64,000 nt of DNA from the NCBI RefSeq assembly GCF_037081675.1, contig NZ_JAZAQL010000002.1:868001-932000 (forward strand), written 5' to 3'. The notes below the pieces were generated by a model, which was not told the DNA's origin, ran no database searches, and worked only from the letters and a program-made list of their open reading frames with translations. Made by a program: the position numbers and the translations under genes. The stretch comes from Halorubellus litoreus. GTDB lineage: Archaea; Halobacteriota; Halobacteria; Halobacteriales; Natrialbaceae. Position 1 is the first letter of the stretch; the number at the start of each line of letters is the position of its first letter. This document shows, one piece after another, positions 9,024 through 17,801 of the stretch.

Positions 9024-9470
9024 ATGAACGAAGCACGTCAGCAGTTTTGGAGGGAACTGAACGAGCGGATTCGAGAGAGGGAGGACACGCCACTGAGGGC
9101 AATGGAGCGAGCGGATGCAGAGAACGATAATTGGAGGAAGCAGCCTACGATGGCGTCGTCATTGGGTGTTGGCTTCAACGTCCGGTTGGACGGGCAGATG
9201 CTGGTGTATCTCATTCCGCGAGATCGGGAGAAGAGGGAGGAGATGTTCGACTTTCTCCGGGACTTCAAGTCCGAAATCGATGCCGAGTTCGATGGGCGGC
9301 TCGAATGGCGTCCTCCAGACCAGAGCACCAAGATTATAGTCAGACGAAAGGACGTCGATATTGGAAGCAACAGGGCTCGCTGGAGCGAATATCAAAACTG
9401 GTTGATCGAGAATGGTGAGCAATTCTTCACCGTGTTCCGGCCGTACGCTCGACGGTACGGAAGCCACTGA
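9024..9470 (+). CDS. DUF4268-like protein
   Basis: The 148 residues match the DUF4268 layout from end to end: QQFWRELNERI at the start, a beta-strand core (VGFNVRLDGQMLVYLIPRD), a helix with FDFLRDFKSEIDAEF, the GRLEWRP element, and a C-terminal Trp/Tyr-rich helix (WSEYQNWLIENGEQFF). No nuclease core is present, in contrast to the gene upstream. It may be a partner subunit or a split remnant of a nuclease-DUF4268 fusion. The function of the domain is not established. Confidence 0.6.
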   Translation: MNEARQQFWRELNERIREREDTPLRAMERADAENDNWRKQPTMASSLGVGFNVRLDGQMLVYLIPRDREKREEMFDFLRDFKSEIDAEFDGRLEWRPPDQSTKIIVRRKDVDIGSNRARWSEYQNWLIENGEQFFTVFRPYARRYGSH

Positions 9471-9831
9471 TTGCGGCTCGCTTTGCTGACGGCAATCTAC
9501 GTCCGCACCGAGCGATGCAGAACCTTGGCTGTGATGTTACGGATGTTAGTTTATTCTGCCTGATTGTACTCGAGGGCGTCATAGAATAGTTCACAAGGTA
9601 GTTGTTTCCAGTCCTTCTGAGAGTGAATGGACTGTTCAGTCAAAGCTGCGAATTGACCACTAGAGTTTATACCAGTTTCAGATGATGTTCGCGACGCCGT
9701 GGAAGACACGCAGCATATATCTTACAATCTATATTCCGTTGATTGTATGAAATCATGAAAAGATAAAAGCCGACGGATATATACACTTCCTCTGCATCGG
9801 CGAGTATTTGTTAAATGATCCTCTTCAGTTA
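9471..9831. other. Convergent intergenic region
   Basis: This 361-bp stretch lies between the convergent DUF4268 and SLATT-like genes, so both transcripts end here. It is AT-rich, with a run near 9690-9800 of A/T-rich words that could serve as terminators. I see no open frame of interest, RNA or repeat. Confidence 0.5.
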
Positions 9832-10374
9832 CTATTGTAATTTATGTAATGGAGGACGTTCCCAGTCCAGATCTTCCCTGAGACCCAGCAATTTATACCA
9901 AAATTGTGCAATTTGAGACGTTTCCATATTCAGATCGTTCTTATTTTTTACCAGCTCTTTATACCGGGTTTCCAAATCAGAATCGTTTTCGTTCGGGTCT
10001 GGCATCCGGATTTTAAGAAGATAATTAAAGTTCTTATATAGCTCTTGATGTTTTTGGCCTTCACGATAGTAGGTATTCGAACGGTCTTCCCAATCTACTG
10101 AAAAACTGATAAACGAGGCTACAGAGATTGATGCGGCGGCTATCAGACTAATGGGAGTCCATACCCCTGGATCGGATGCACGAAATATCCAAGCAATCAG
10201 TACCAACAGCCCTGCGCCGGCTACAGTACCATAGATATTCAATGCGGAATGGGCATTACTAAGGACGTTGGCTGCGAGATAATATTTTTGATAATTAATA
10301 TACTGTGCTCGATATTCATTGAAACAATCCTTGTAGATCCGGTTTCTTCTATTTGAGTATTGCGTGCTGCTCAT
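9832..10374 (-). CDS. SLATT-like two-TM membrane protein (candidate defence effector)
   Basis: The protein has 180 residues from the ATG at 10374. After an amphipathic N-terminal helix (YINYQKYYLAANVLSNAHSA) come two adjacent membrane segments (YGTVAGAGLLVLIAWIF and ISLIAAASISVASFISFS). These are followed by a cytoplasmic helical region (YYREGQKHQELYKNFNYLLK and a charged DLETRYKELVKNKNDLN). This is the layout of SLATT domains, predicted pore-forming effectors associated with SMODS nucleotidyltransferases and SLOG sensors in CBASS-like systems. No cyclase or sensor gene is adjacent, so it would be a solo effector or controlled by a distant partner. The assignment is by topology and spacing, not by search. 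Confidence 0.6.
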   Translation of the reverse strand: MSSTQYSNRRNRIYKDCFNEYRAQYINYQKYYLAANVLSNAHSALNIYGTVAGAGLLVLIAWIFRASDPGVWTPISLIAAASISVASFISFSVDWEDRSNTYYREGQKHQELYKNFNYLLKIRMPDPNENDSDLETRYKELVKNKNDLNMETSQIAQFWYKLLGLREDLDWERPPLHKLQ

Positions 10375-10782
10375 CTTCGGAGACAACAATTAATGCTCAA
10401 AAATATTCTTTGCATTGGATGTCTCGGTTGGCGACCCACAGTAGGAGCTGCTGGCCACTGCCGAAGTTAAAAATTGAGCAGACCATCCCTCCGGCACCTC
10501 GTTCAAGAAGGGGTGAGACGTTGTTGCTCTGGTCGCTTGAGTAAATATAGTTATGAAAGATTCAACCTCTGTACCCGCACGTAGTTTCTGACAAGATAGG
10601 AGGCTACCATAATCCGTCGGCTCACATCCTTCGACTGTATCTAACAATTCACCCTGTGACGACTGACCGGGTATGCGAACTGTTCTATGACACCCTCTGT
10701 ACTCAGTAAGTCTCCAACCCACGCGTGAGAGGAGTCGGAGAAAGAACAGCAGGGGCCGTAGAGAGGCTACTCCCTGACTTGA
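10375..10782. other. Intergenic region between SLATT-like gene and integrase
   Basis: About 400 bp. A minus-strand frame of 110 codons (10390-10722) is open but has no recognisable pattern and an irregular amino-acid make-up, so I do not call it a gene. The region is expected to hold the SLATT promoter and the integrase terminator. Confidence 0.4.
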
Positions 10783-11823
10783 TTATTTACGCCGATTGTT
10801 CAGGTCGTTGTTGGAGGGGAGGTAGTCTCGCCGTTGGTTCATCCGCTCCTTGTCCGAACGCGTGTCGTAGTGCTTGTCGAGCGTCTCGGAGTTCACGTCC
10901 ATCCGATCCGAGACGAGATGTTTCGGCATATCCTCTCGCAGGTGATGCGTGATGCTGCCACGGCGGAACGCGTGCGGGTAGAGAGAGGACGGACACTTCG
11001 ATGCCTGATCCTTCCGCTCCGTGGCCTCACACTCGCTGATGGTTCGGCCGTGGGGGCACTCGTTCGTGTACGTGCAGGGGCAGGTGACGGCGTACACTAT
11101 CTCACGGAGGTTGGTTTTGGCACGACGACCGTATCGACTACTGAACAGCGGTTCGCGACCGTAGTCGTCCTGGACGTCGTGGCGATTGTTCTCGATGTAG
11201 TCGGCGATGACCTGGGACGTGCTTTCGGAGATGTTGACCAGCCGTTCACCGGCCTCGCCGTTCTTGAGTGGGGTGTCTTCTTCTGGCCGGTGGAGCGGTT
11301 CGACGTAGTTCTCCTCAAGATGAACCGTGTCGACGTCGAGACCGTGAACGCCGCCGAGCCGAAGGCCAGTGTGCCAGAAGACTTCGAGGAGGCAGTGACG
11401 ATGGCTCGCGTACTCGTATTCGTGCAGGTAGCGGAGGATTTGTCCTGCGCGTTCCGCATCGAGCGTTTCGGTACGCGTGTTCTCCGGCGAGGGTGATTGC
11501 ACCTTCTCACTGGTGCCCTGTGGAACGGCGTCGATGGACTCGCACCAGCGGATGAAGACGCGGATGGTGTCCATCACGCTCCGGATGGTCTCCCGGGAGT
11601 AGTTCCCGCCGTTGTCCTTCGATTCGAACGCGTCGATCTTGAACCGGTGCAGCTTCCGGCCGTTGATGTTGTTGAGGTTGTCTATACCTTGACTCTCGCA
11701 CCACGCGGCGAGCCGGCCGATGCGCCGACGGTGGGCGCGCTCGGTCGACGTAGCTATGTCGCGGTCTTTGGCGTACAGTTCGAGGGCTTCTCGTGGCCCG
11801 ATGGGCTCTAGGTCGTCGGTCAT
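10783..11823 (-). CDS. Tyrosine recombinase (integrase) of island A
   Basis: I start at the ATG at 11823, giving 346 residues; the open frame upstream has unlikely composition. The N-terminal part is a SAM-like core-binding domain (RAHRRRIGRLAAWCE). The catalytic domain shows the first Arg in HTGLRLGG, a His/Arg box in HAFRRGSITHHLR and the nucleophile in LDKHYDTRSD. A zinc-binding insert (CPCTYTNECPHGRTISEC) sits between the boxes, as in several haloarchaeal integrases. Its 5' end points to the tRNA-like 25-mer and hairpin at 12.15-12.22 kb, so it most likely inserted the element that extends left from there. Confidence 0.88.
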   Translation of the reverse strand: MTDDLEPIGPREALELYAKDRDIATSTERAHRRRIGRLAAWCESQGIDNLNNINGRKLHRFKIDAFESKDNGGNYSRETIRSVMDTIRVFIRWCESIDAVPQGTSEKVQSPSPENTRTETLDAERAGQILRYLHEYEYASHRHCLLEVFWHTGLRLGGVHGLDVDTVHLEENYVEPLHRPEEDTPLKNGEAGERLVNISESTSQVIADYIENNRHDVQDDYGREPLFSSRYGRRAKTNLREIVYAVTCPCTYTNECPHGRTISECEATERKDQASKCPSSLYPHAFRRGSITHHLREDMPKHLVSDRMDVNSETLDKHYDTRSDKERMNQRRDYLPSNNDLNNRRK

Positions 11824-12150
11824 GGTCTTGTCCTGTCGCAGGACGACAGGCATTCCCGGTTCCTTTGCGAGGCCCCGATGTGAGGTCTCTTCGAGGGTCT
11901 GGGTGTCCGATGCTCGCCACGCGTTCGAGTGTGCGGACGGATTTGCACGGGGTTGTAGCTCGAAACGCGGGGAGATCGACTCTTCTAGGTCAGGAGCCCG
12001 GAACGGCGCGAAGCGCCGCAGGCCCGGAACTGAGTCTTTTCGGCGTGGAAGCGCACCCCGCCCGGCACCTACTGGATGCCCGGCAGGGAGCGACCCGCGA
12101 AAGCGGTCAGGGTATTCGCGAACGTCGCCGTGCGACGTGAGCGAATGCTT

Positions 12151-12198
12151 ATGATAAGGAGCGAATCGCGGCGCTGTGCCGCGATTCGAACTTATCAT
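12151..12198. repeat. Long imperfect hairpin at the element boundary
   Basis: ATGATAAG (12151-12158) pairs with CTTATCAT (12191-12198), and an inner 11-bp arm at 12162-12172 pairs with 12178-12188 around a 5-nt loop. The hairpin directly abuts the tRNA-like 25-mer. It could be an integrase arm site, a terminator or part of the attachment site. Confidence 0.6.
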
Positions 12199-12199
12199 T

Positions 12200-12224
12200 A
12201 GGGTTCAATTCCCTTCCGGCCCGC
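12200..12224 (+). other. tRNA 3'-end-like sequence, candidate attachment site (attR)
   Basis: The sequence reads as a T-arm (GGGTTCAATTCCC) followed by a CCGGCCC acceptor strand. That is the 3' end of a tRNA whose 5' acceptor would be GGGCCGG, as in haloarchaeal tRNA-Lys. No matching 5' half lies upstream in the window, so this is a fragment, as left by site-specific integration into a tRNA gene. The intact tRNA would then lie left of base 1. The tRNA identity is a guess. Confidence 0.5.
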
Positions 12225-12300
12225 TTCTTCCGCGACGCAATACGACGAGTCTAGCGAGTGGGCTGTGTCGGGTTCGTGTGTTCTGGTGGGTGGATGAACG

Positions 12301-13089
12301 TCATTCTGTGATTGGGAGTGCGTCGTTCCAGAGTGCTTGGAATTGTCGTTCGAACTCGTCGACGACGTCGCTGTCGGTGACTGCGAGGATGCCGAGGCGG
12401 TCTGCGGGGTGTTGTGGGTGTGGGATGTCGACCGTGGTGACGTGGTGGTCGATGACGTCGAACGATATCGGGACGTCGGGGAGGGCTCTGACGTGGACTG
12501 TTGCTGGGTGCGCGTCGATCTTGTCGAAGAGGGTGTCGGGGAGGGTTTCGAGGACGGGTTCGGTGACGAGGAGGGAGACGGAGACGTCGGGGTTCGTGCC
12601 GTCGAGGAAGGCGTCGACCTCTCGTTCGAGCGGCTTCCAGGGAGCGGATTCGTAGGGTGGGCCGACGATGGCGTGGATGGACGTCGTGGCGGTCTGGACG
12701 TGTTCTTCGAGTGCGGTCTGCATCGTTTCGCTGCCGAGTGACCCGAGCCAGATGCTGCCGTCGGCTGGCGCTGTCGGGAGGAGGTTCGAGCGGAGGTCGG
12801 CAGCGACCTCGCGGTATCGCGTCCATTCGTCGCGTAACTCGAGTGCGCGTTCGGCGAGTAGTCTGTCGACCGCGGTCTCGGGTTGGACTGCGGCGTATCG
12901 CGTCGGGTCGGTCGACTGCGTTCGAACGAGTTGTCGGGATTCGAGTCCGTTCAGGACGTCGTAGATGCGTCCTCTGGGGACGCCGCTGGCGTTGGCGAGG
13001 TCCGTTGCTGTGACTGCGCCGGTCACCAGGAGCGTCCGGTAGACCTCCTCTTCGTAGCTCGAGAGACCCAGTTCGCCGAGATCGGTCAT
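12301..13089 (-). CDS. TrmB-family transcriptional regulator
   Basis: The protein has 262 residues. Its N-terminal winged helix (LGLSSYEEEVYRTLLVTGAVTATDLA, then GVPRGRIYDVLNGLESRQLV) is the TrmB HTH, including the PxxRIYDVL signature. A helix links it to a C-terminal effector region resembling the PLD-like TrmB sensor domain (SIWLGSLGSETMQTALEEHV). TrmB proteins in haloarchaea control sugar, metal and transport genes. It is transcribed divergently from the SMR exporter gene, 160 bp away, which it may regulate. It is the first backbone gene right of the island A boundary. Confidence 0.85.
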   Translation of the reverse strand: MTDLGELGLSSYEEEVYRTLLVTGAVTATDLANASGVPRGRIYDVLNGLESRQLVRTQSTDPTRYAAVQPETAVDRLLAERALELRDEWTRYREVAADLRSNLLPTAPADGSIWLGSLGSETMQTALEEHVQTATTSIHAIVGPPYESAPWKPLEREVDAFLDGTNPDVSVSLLVTEPVLETLPDTLFDKIDAHPATVHVRALPDVPISFDVIDHHVTTVDIPHPQHPADRLGILAVTDSDVVDEFERQFQALWNDALPITE

Positions 13090-13248
13090 TGGTTCGCCCC
13101 ACGTCTGCGTGTACTTTGTAGGTTCGCGTGCGTCGTTCGACGACCGGGTGCGTGCTGCGAGTCACGCTCCGGGGTGGTGGGGTGAAACGACCCGCAAGTG
13201 GCGGCTCATTACAGAACGTTCACATCTGTGGTGGTGGGACCCGAACGC

Positions 13249-13581
13249 ATGAATCCGTACGTGCTACTGGCGGCCGCAATCGTGTCCGAACTCGTCGGAA
13301 CGACCGCACTCAAGCTCTCCGACGGCTTCTCGAATCCCGTCCCGAGCGTCGGTGTCGTCGTCGGGTACGGCCTCGCGTTCTACCTGGTCTCGCTCACGCT
13401 CGAGGACCTCCCGGTCGGCGTCGTGTACGGGACGTGGGCGGCACTCGGGATCGTCGGCGTCGCCGCCATCGGCGTCGTCGTGTTCGACGAAGCGCTCGAC
13501 GTCCCCGGTATCGTCGGCCTCGTCCTCATCGTCGGCGGCGTGTACTGCGTGACGGTGCTCTCGGAGATGTCCGCGCACTAG
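13249..13581 (+). CDS. Small multidrug resistance (SMR) family exporter
   Basis: The 110 residues form four membrane helices and carry the SMR signatures: an early Glu in helix 1 (VSELVGTTALKLSDGF), helix 2 with GYGLAFYLVSLTL, helix 3 with GVVYGTWAALGIVG, and helix 4 with GLVLIVGGV. The Glu near residue 13 is the proton/drug-coupling residue of EmrE-type antiporters. The length is normal for the family. The substrate cannot be told; quaternary cations or guanidinium are typical. It is divergent from the TrmB gene. Confidence 0.9.
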   Translation: MNPYVLLAAAIVSELVGTTALKLSDGFSNPVPSVGVVVGYGLAFYLVSLTLEDLPVGVVYGTWAALGIVGVAAIGVVVFDEALDVPGIVGLVLIVGGVYCVTVLSEMSAH

Positions 13582-13635
13582 CTGGATGCGACCCTCCGTG
13601 ACGGGCTGGAGTACGAGCGGGTGTCCGAGTGGTGG

Positions 13636-13794
13636 TTACGCTATCTCAGCGATTCGTTCGCTCCCGCAGTCGGGGCAGAAGCTGTACGCGGTCTGGAACT
13701 CGCTGTCGCAGAACTCGCACTGGTAGCGGACGTCGTTCTCGGGGTCGTCGGTCCCGCCGCCGAGCGCGTCGCGGATGGAGTCGAGTACGCTCAT
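13636..13794 (-). CDS. Zinc-ribbon mini-protein
   Basis: This 52-residue protein has an N-terminal acidic helix (MSVLDSIRDALGG) and a C-terminal zinc ribbon with two CxxC knuckles (CEFCDSEFQ and CPDCGSE). Single-ribbon proteins of this size are widespread and conserved in haloarchaea, mostly of unknown role. It is convergent with the SMR gene, about 55 bp from its stop. Confidence 0.75.
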   Translation of the reverse strand: MSVLDSIRDALGGGTDDPENDVRYQCEFCDSEFQTAYSFCPDCGSERIAEIA

Positions 13795-14009
13795 GGTCCG
13801 CGTCGAACTACGCGCCCAGATATGTTAACTGTTACCACCGCACACGATTCGTCCGGGTTTGGACCTGGACCCGACGTCGAACCCGCGGGAATGAACGAAC
13901 GTGGCGCAGCAAGAACGAACCTAGAGCGTCGAGAACGAACGAAGACGAACGAGCGACGACAACCTGACGCGGAACGAAGAGCGAAGGACGCGACCCCGGA
14001 GTCGACGCC

Positions 14010-15509
14010 TCAGCTACTGTCGGGACTGTAGTTCGGTGCCTCGTCCGTGATGACGACGTCGTGCGCGTGACTCTCCGCCTGCCCCGCCGAGGAGACGCGA
14101 ACGAACTCCGAGCGCTCCTTGAACTCCGGCACGGTCTCCGCACCCACGTACCCCATCCCGGACTGCATCCCACCGGCGAGCTGATGAAGTTCGTCCCGGA
14201 GCGGGCCCTTGTACGGCGTCGCCGCCTCCACGCCCTCCGGCACGTAATCCTCCTCTTGCTCGGGCTCCTCCTTCAGGTACCGGTTCTCGTCGTCGCCCGA
14301 CTGCATCGCACCGACACTCCCCATCCCGCGGTACTGCTTGTACTTCTTCCCGTTCATCTTCACGACGCGCCCGGGCGCCTCCGCCGTCCCCGCGAAGTAC
14401 GACCCGAGCATCACCGCGTCCGCACCTGCCGCGAGCGCCTTGATGGCGTCGCCCGAGTACCGGATGCCGCCGTCCGCGATGACGGGCACCCCGTGCTCGC
14501 TCGCGACGTCAGCGACCTGCGCAACCGCCGAGATCTGGGGCATTCCCGCCCCCGAGACGACGCGCGTCGTACAGATCGAACCCGGCCCGATACCGACCTT
14601 CAGGCCGTCCGCGAAGTCCACGAGGTCCTCGGCGGCCTCGCGCGTCCCGATGTTCCCGACGACGACGTCCGCGTCCACGGACTCCTTGATCTCGCGCGCC
14701 CCGTCGACGACGTTCAGGTTGTGCGCGTGCGCGCAGTCGATGAATACCACGTCGACGCCCGCCTCGTCGATGGCGAGCGCACGGTCGGTCTCGAACGGCC
14801 CGACCGCCGCACCGACGCGCAAGCGACCCTCCTCGTCGCGCGCCGCGTTGTCGTACTCGCGACGCTGGAGGATGCCCTGCATCGTCAGGAGCCCGACGAG
14901 CCGCTCGTCGTCGTCGACGATGGGCACGCGCTCGATCTTGTGCTCGTACATCAACTCGAGCGCTTCGCGCGCACTCGTGTCCTCGCGTGCCGTGACGACC
15001 TCCTCCGTCATCGCCTCCGCGACGTCGTCCTGCTCGCCGACCTCCAGGTACGGCCGGATGTCCGTGCCGGAGATGATGCCGAGGACCTCGTCGTCCTCGT
15101 TCACGACCGGCGCGCCGTTGACGCCCTCGCGCGCCATCAGCTCGTCGACCTCCCGGACCGTCTGCTCGGGGCGAGCCGTCACGACGTCCCGAATGATGAG
15201 CTCGTCCGCGCGCTTGACCTTCTCGACGTGTCGCGCCATCTCGTCGACGTCGAGGTTCCGGTGAATGACCCCGAGCCCGCCGTGTCGCGCCATCGCGATC
15301 GCGAGGTCCGCTTCCGTCACGGTGTCCATCGCCGCCGAGAGCACCGGCGTCGGAAGCTCCACGTTCTTCGACACTCGCGAGGTGAGGTCAGCCTCGTCCG
15401 GTTCGACGCGACTCTCCTTCGGTCGAAGGAGGACGTCGTCGAACGTCAACGCCTCTGGAACGCGCAGTTTCTCCGAGAATGTACCGTCGGGGGGAACGTC
15501 GTTCGCCAT
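14010..15509 (-). CDS. guaB: Inosine-5'-monophosphate dehydrogenase
   Basis: The enzyme oxidises IMP to XMP with NAD+, the committed step of GMP synthesis, in the cytoplasm. The 499 residues have the full family layout: the N-terminal barrel start (LTFDDVLLRPKES), two CBS domains at about residues 95-215 (MTEEVVTAREDTSAREAL), and the catalytic loop GIGPGSICTTRVVSGAG with Cys near residue 305. The conserved DGGIRYSGDAIKALAAGADAVM region, the flap (YKQYRGMGSVGAM) and a GGMQSGMGYVGA ending follow. It is transcribed alone. Confidence 0.97.
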   Translation of the reverse strand: MANDVPPDGTFSEKLRVPEALTFDDVLLRPKESRVEPDEADLTSRVSKNVELPTPVLSAAMDTVTEADLAIAMARHGGLGVIHRNLDVDEMARHVEKVKRADELIIRDVVTARPEQTVREVDELMAREGVNGAPVVNEDDEVLGIISGTDIRPYLEVGEQDDVAEAMTEEVVTAREDTSAREALELMYEHKIERVPIVDDDERLVGLLTMQGILQRREYDNAARDEEGRLRVGAAVGPFETDRALAIDEAGVDVVFIDCAHAHNLNVVDGAREIKESVDADVVVGNIGTREAAEDLVDFADGLKVGIGPGSICTTRVVSGAGMPQISAVAQVADVASEHGVPVIADGGIRYSGDAIKALAAGADAVMLGSYFAGTAEAPGRVVKMNGKKYKQYRGMGSVGAMQSGDDENRYLKEEPEQEEDYVPEGVEAATPYKGPLRDELHQLAGGMQSGMGYVGAETVPEFKERSEFVRVSSAGQAESHAHDVVITDEAPNYSPDSS

Positions 15510-16006
15510 GTAAACCGTCCGAACGGGCGCAACTAAAGGTTTGCGAGACAGTCAGCGGCGTGCAAGACGGTCTCACGGGCCGCGGACCGCGGGATTCGTG
15601 TCTGCGCGAGAGCGCGGAACGACTCGAAGACGGTGGTTCTCGCACCCGGAACGAACCGACGACTACGTTCCAGTTACTATCCTTCGGCAGAATACAGTCT
15701 GAATCGCTGATTCTGAACCAGGGTACTTGTACGAGGAGAACGCCCCGTTGGAGTTTGCGGGCACATCTCACACAACGCTTAACCCTCGAAACCCATTTTG
15801 TTAGCGCGTATGCTGGCTACGAACTCCACCGCAACGTGTATCGCCGGGCAGACGTCGACCGACTCGACCGCCCGCTTTACACTCCCGATGGAACTCGTAG
15901 CCAAAGCCCTCCCGTTCGGATTCCCGCGAGCACCCACCACCGTCGACGCAGGCACTCGCTCGCATCACTCCCACTCGGGCACGGGTGACGCCCCGTACGA
16001 ACATCG
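15510..16006. other. Divergent intergenic region
   Basis: Nearly 500 bp separate guaB from the rightward membrane protein gene. Short frames on both strands are Arg/Ser/Thr-rich and look non-coding. I see no RNA gene. An AT-richer patch at 15775-15805 may belong to a promoter of an unrecognised short transcript. Confidence 0.5.
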
Positions 16007-17011
<1,005 letters not shown>

Positions 17012-17112
17012 CCCGACCACCATCGCCCCACACCGACCGCCGTCCCGCATCGACCGCAACGCGGTCGCGGAGACGAGAACCCTTACCTACCAGCGACCCA
17101 CCAGACACGAGT

Positions 17113-17340
17113 ATGCCAGCCAACCGCGTCGTCCAGGGCCGCATGGTAACCGCCAAGAAACTCGCCGAAATCATCGAGGACGGCAGCGTCATGGAAACCG
17201 AAGCCATCGAGGACGCCGACCGCGACTGCCCCGACTGCGGCGAGAACGTCATCAAGGTCACGTACATGCCGAGCGTCACCGAACTCGTCACCGGCTACAA
17301 ATGCCAGGAGTGCGACTGGCGCGACGCCGACCGCAACTAG
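17113..17340 (+). CDS. Small zinc-ribbon protein (DUF5795-like)
   Basis: The 75-residue protein has an N-terminal helix region (MVTAKKLAEIIEDGSVMET) and a zinc ribbon built from CPDCGENV and CQECDWRD. It is highly acidic. It lies just upstream of tRNA-Trp (49 bp) and downstream of the membrane protein gene, an order I recall as conserved in haloarchaea. The role is unknown; nucleic acid binding is plausible. Confidence 0.7.
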   Translation: MPANRVVQGRMVTAKKLAEIIEDGSVMETEAIEDADRDCPDCGENVIKVTYMPSVTELVTGYKCQECDWRDADRN

Positions 17341-17389
17341 CGCGAATCGAAACCCCTTTACAGCACTCCATCCAACCCGAAAGCGCAGC

Positions 17390-17569
17390 GGGGCTGTGGC
17401 CAAGCCAGGCATGGCGACTGACTCCAGAGGCCACGCGCCCGGGACGAAACTCCAGCTGATATACCGAGCGACCGACTGATCATCGCGTCGCGACGACGAC
17501 CCTCTGGAGTTCCGAGGCGCACACACCGGAGATATCAGTCGATCGGGGGTTCAAATCCCTCCGGCCCCA
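17390..17569 (+). tRNA. tRNA-Trp (CCA), intron-containing
   Basis: Acceptor strands GGGGCTG (17390-17396) and CGGCCCC (17562-17568) pair around discriminator A at 17569; CCA is not encoded. The anticodon CCA is at 17424-17426, and the T-loop is GTTCAAAT. The body is interrupted by a long intron after position 37. The 3' end of this gene is the left boundary of island B, so it may be an integration site. Confidence 0.95.
17428..17533 (+). other. tRNA-Trp intron, predicted box C/D guide RNA
   Basis: The intron is 106 nt by splicing that restores a 7-nt anticodon loop (5' exon ending CTCCAG, 3' exon starting ATCAGT). CTCTGGAGT near 17502-17510 can pair with the anticodon region, as expected for a bulge-helix-bulge fold. 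CTGA words lie at 17456-17459 and 17476-17479. In halophilic archaea this intron is known to act as a box C/D RNA guiding 2'-O-methylation of its own tRNA. I did not verify box C by eye. Confidence 0.8.
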
Positions 17570-17571
17570 TA

Positions 17572-17688
17572 ACGTCCTTAAAGAAACAGAGCAACGCTGA
17601 GCCACTGATTTGCGATTTCTGTGGTGGCTGGATAACCCTGGATACTGTCAAGTGTCCGGCACTGGATGACGGGGTGTGCCAGCCGTGA
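17572..17688 (+). pseudogene. Zinc-finger coding fragment abutting the tRNA end
   Basis: A frame with no start codon runs out of the tRNA 3' end and codes for 38 residues with a zinc-finger pattern (CDFCGGW, then KCPALDDGVC). It stops inside the next tiny gene. It could be a gene decapitated by insertion at the tRNA, or it may use a non-canonical start. It overlaps the following frame by about 13 bp. Confidence 0.35.
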
Positions 17689-17801
17689 GACGGCACTGCC
17701 CGCACTGTGGGACACGGATGGTCACCATCACGACACGCGGCGGCCTCACGCGCCGCGAGTGCCCCAGGGGACCACACGGCGCCGGAGGTGACTCGGCGTG
17801 A
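17676..17801 (+). CDS. Tiny zinc-finger protein
   Basis: From a GTG (17676, or 17685) this frame codes for about 41 residues with CPHCG near the N-terminus and a later Cys (RRECPRG). Its TGA overlaps the GTG of the SWIM gene as GTGA, which implies translational coupling. Single-knuckle micro-proteins of this kind are frequent in haloviruses and plasmids. The function is unknown. Confidence 0.5.
   Translation: MPAVRRHCPHCGTRMVTITTRGGLTRRECPRGPHGAGGDSA

Noticed and set aside
10390..10722. 110-codon minus-strand frame between the SLATT-like and integrase genes
   Set aside because: No recognisable pattern, odd amino-acid use and no close coupling to neighbours.
11824..12198. Upstream in-frame extension of the integrase
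   Set aside because: The extension crosses the hairpin and has unlikely composition; the ATG at 11823 gives the normal integrase N-terminus.
17535..17777. Minus-strand frame reading through the tRNA-Trp 3' end
   Set aside because: Frames running across a tRNA 3' end in antisense are a common artefact; a coupled gene chain lies on the opposite strand.
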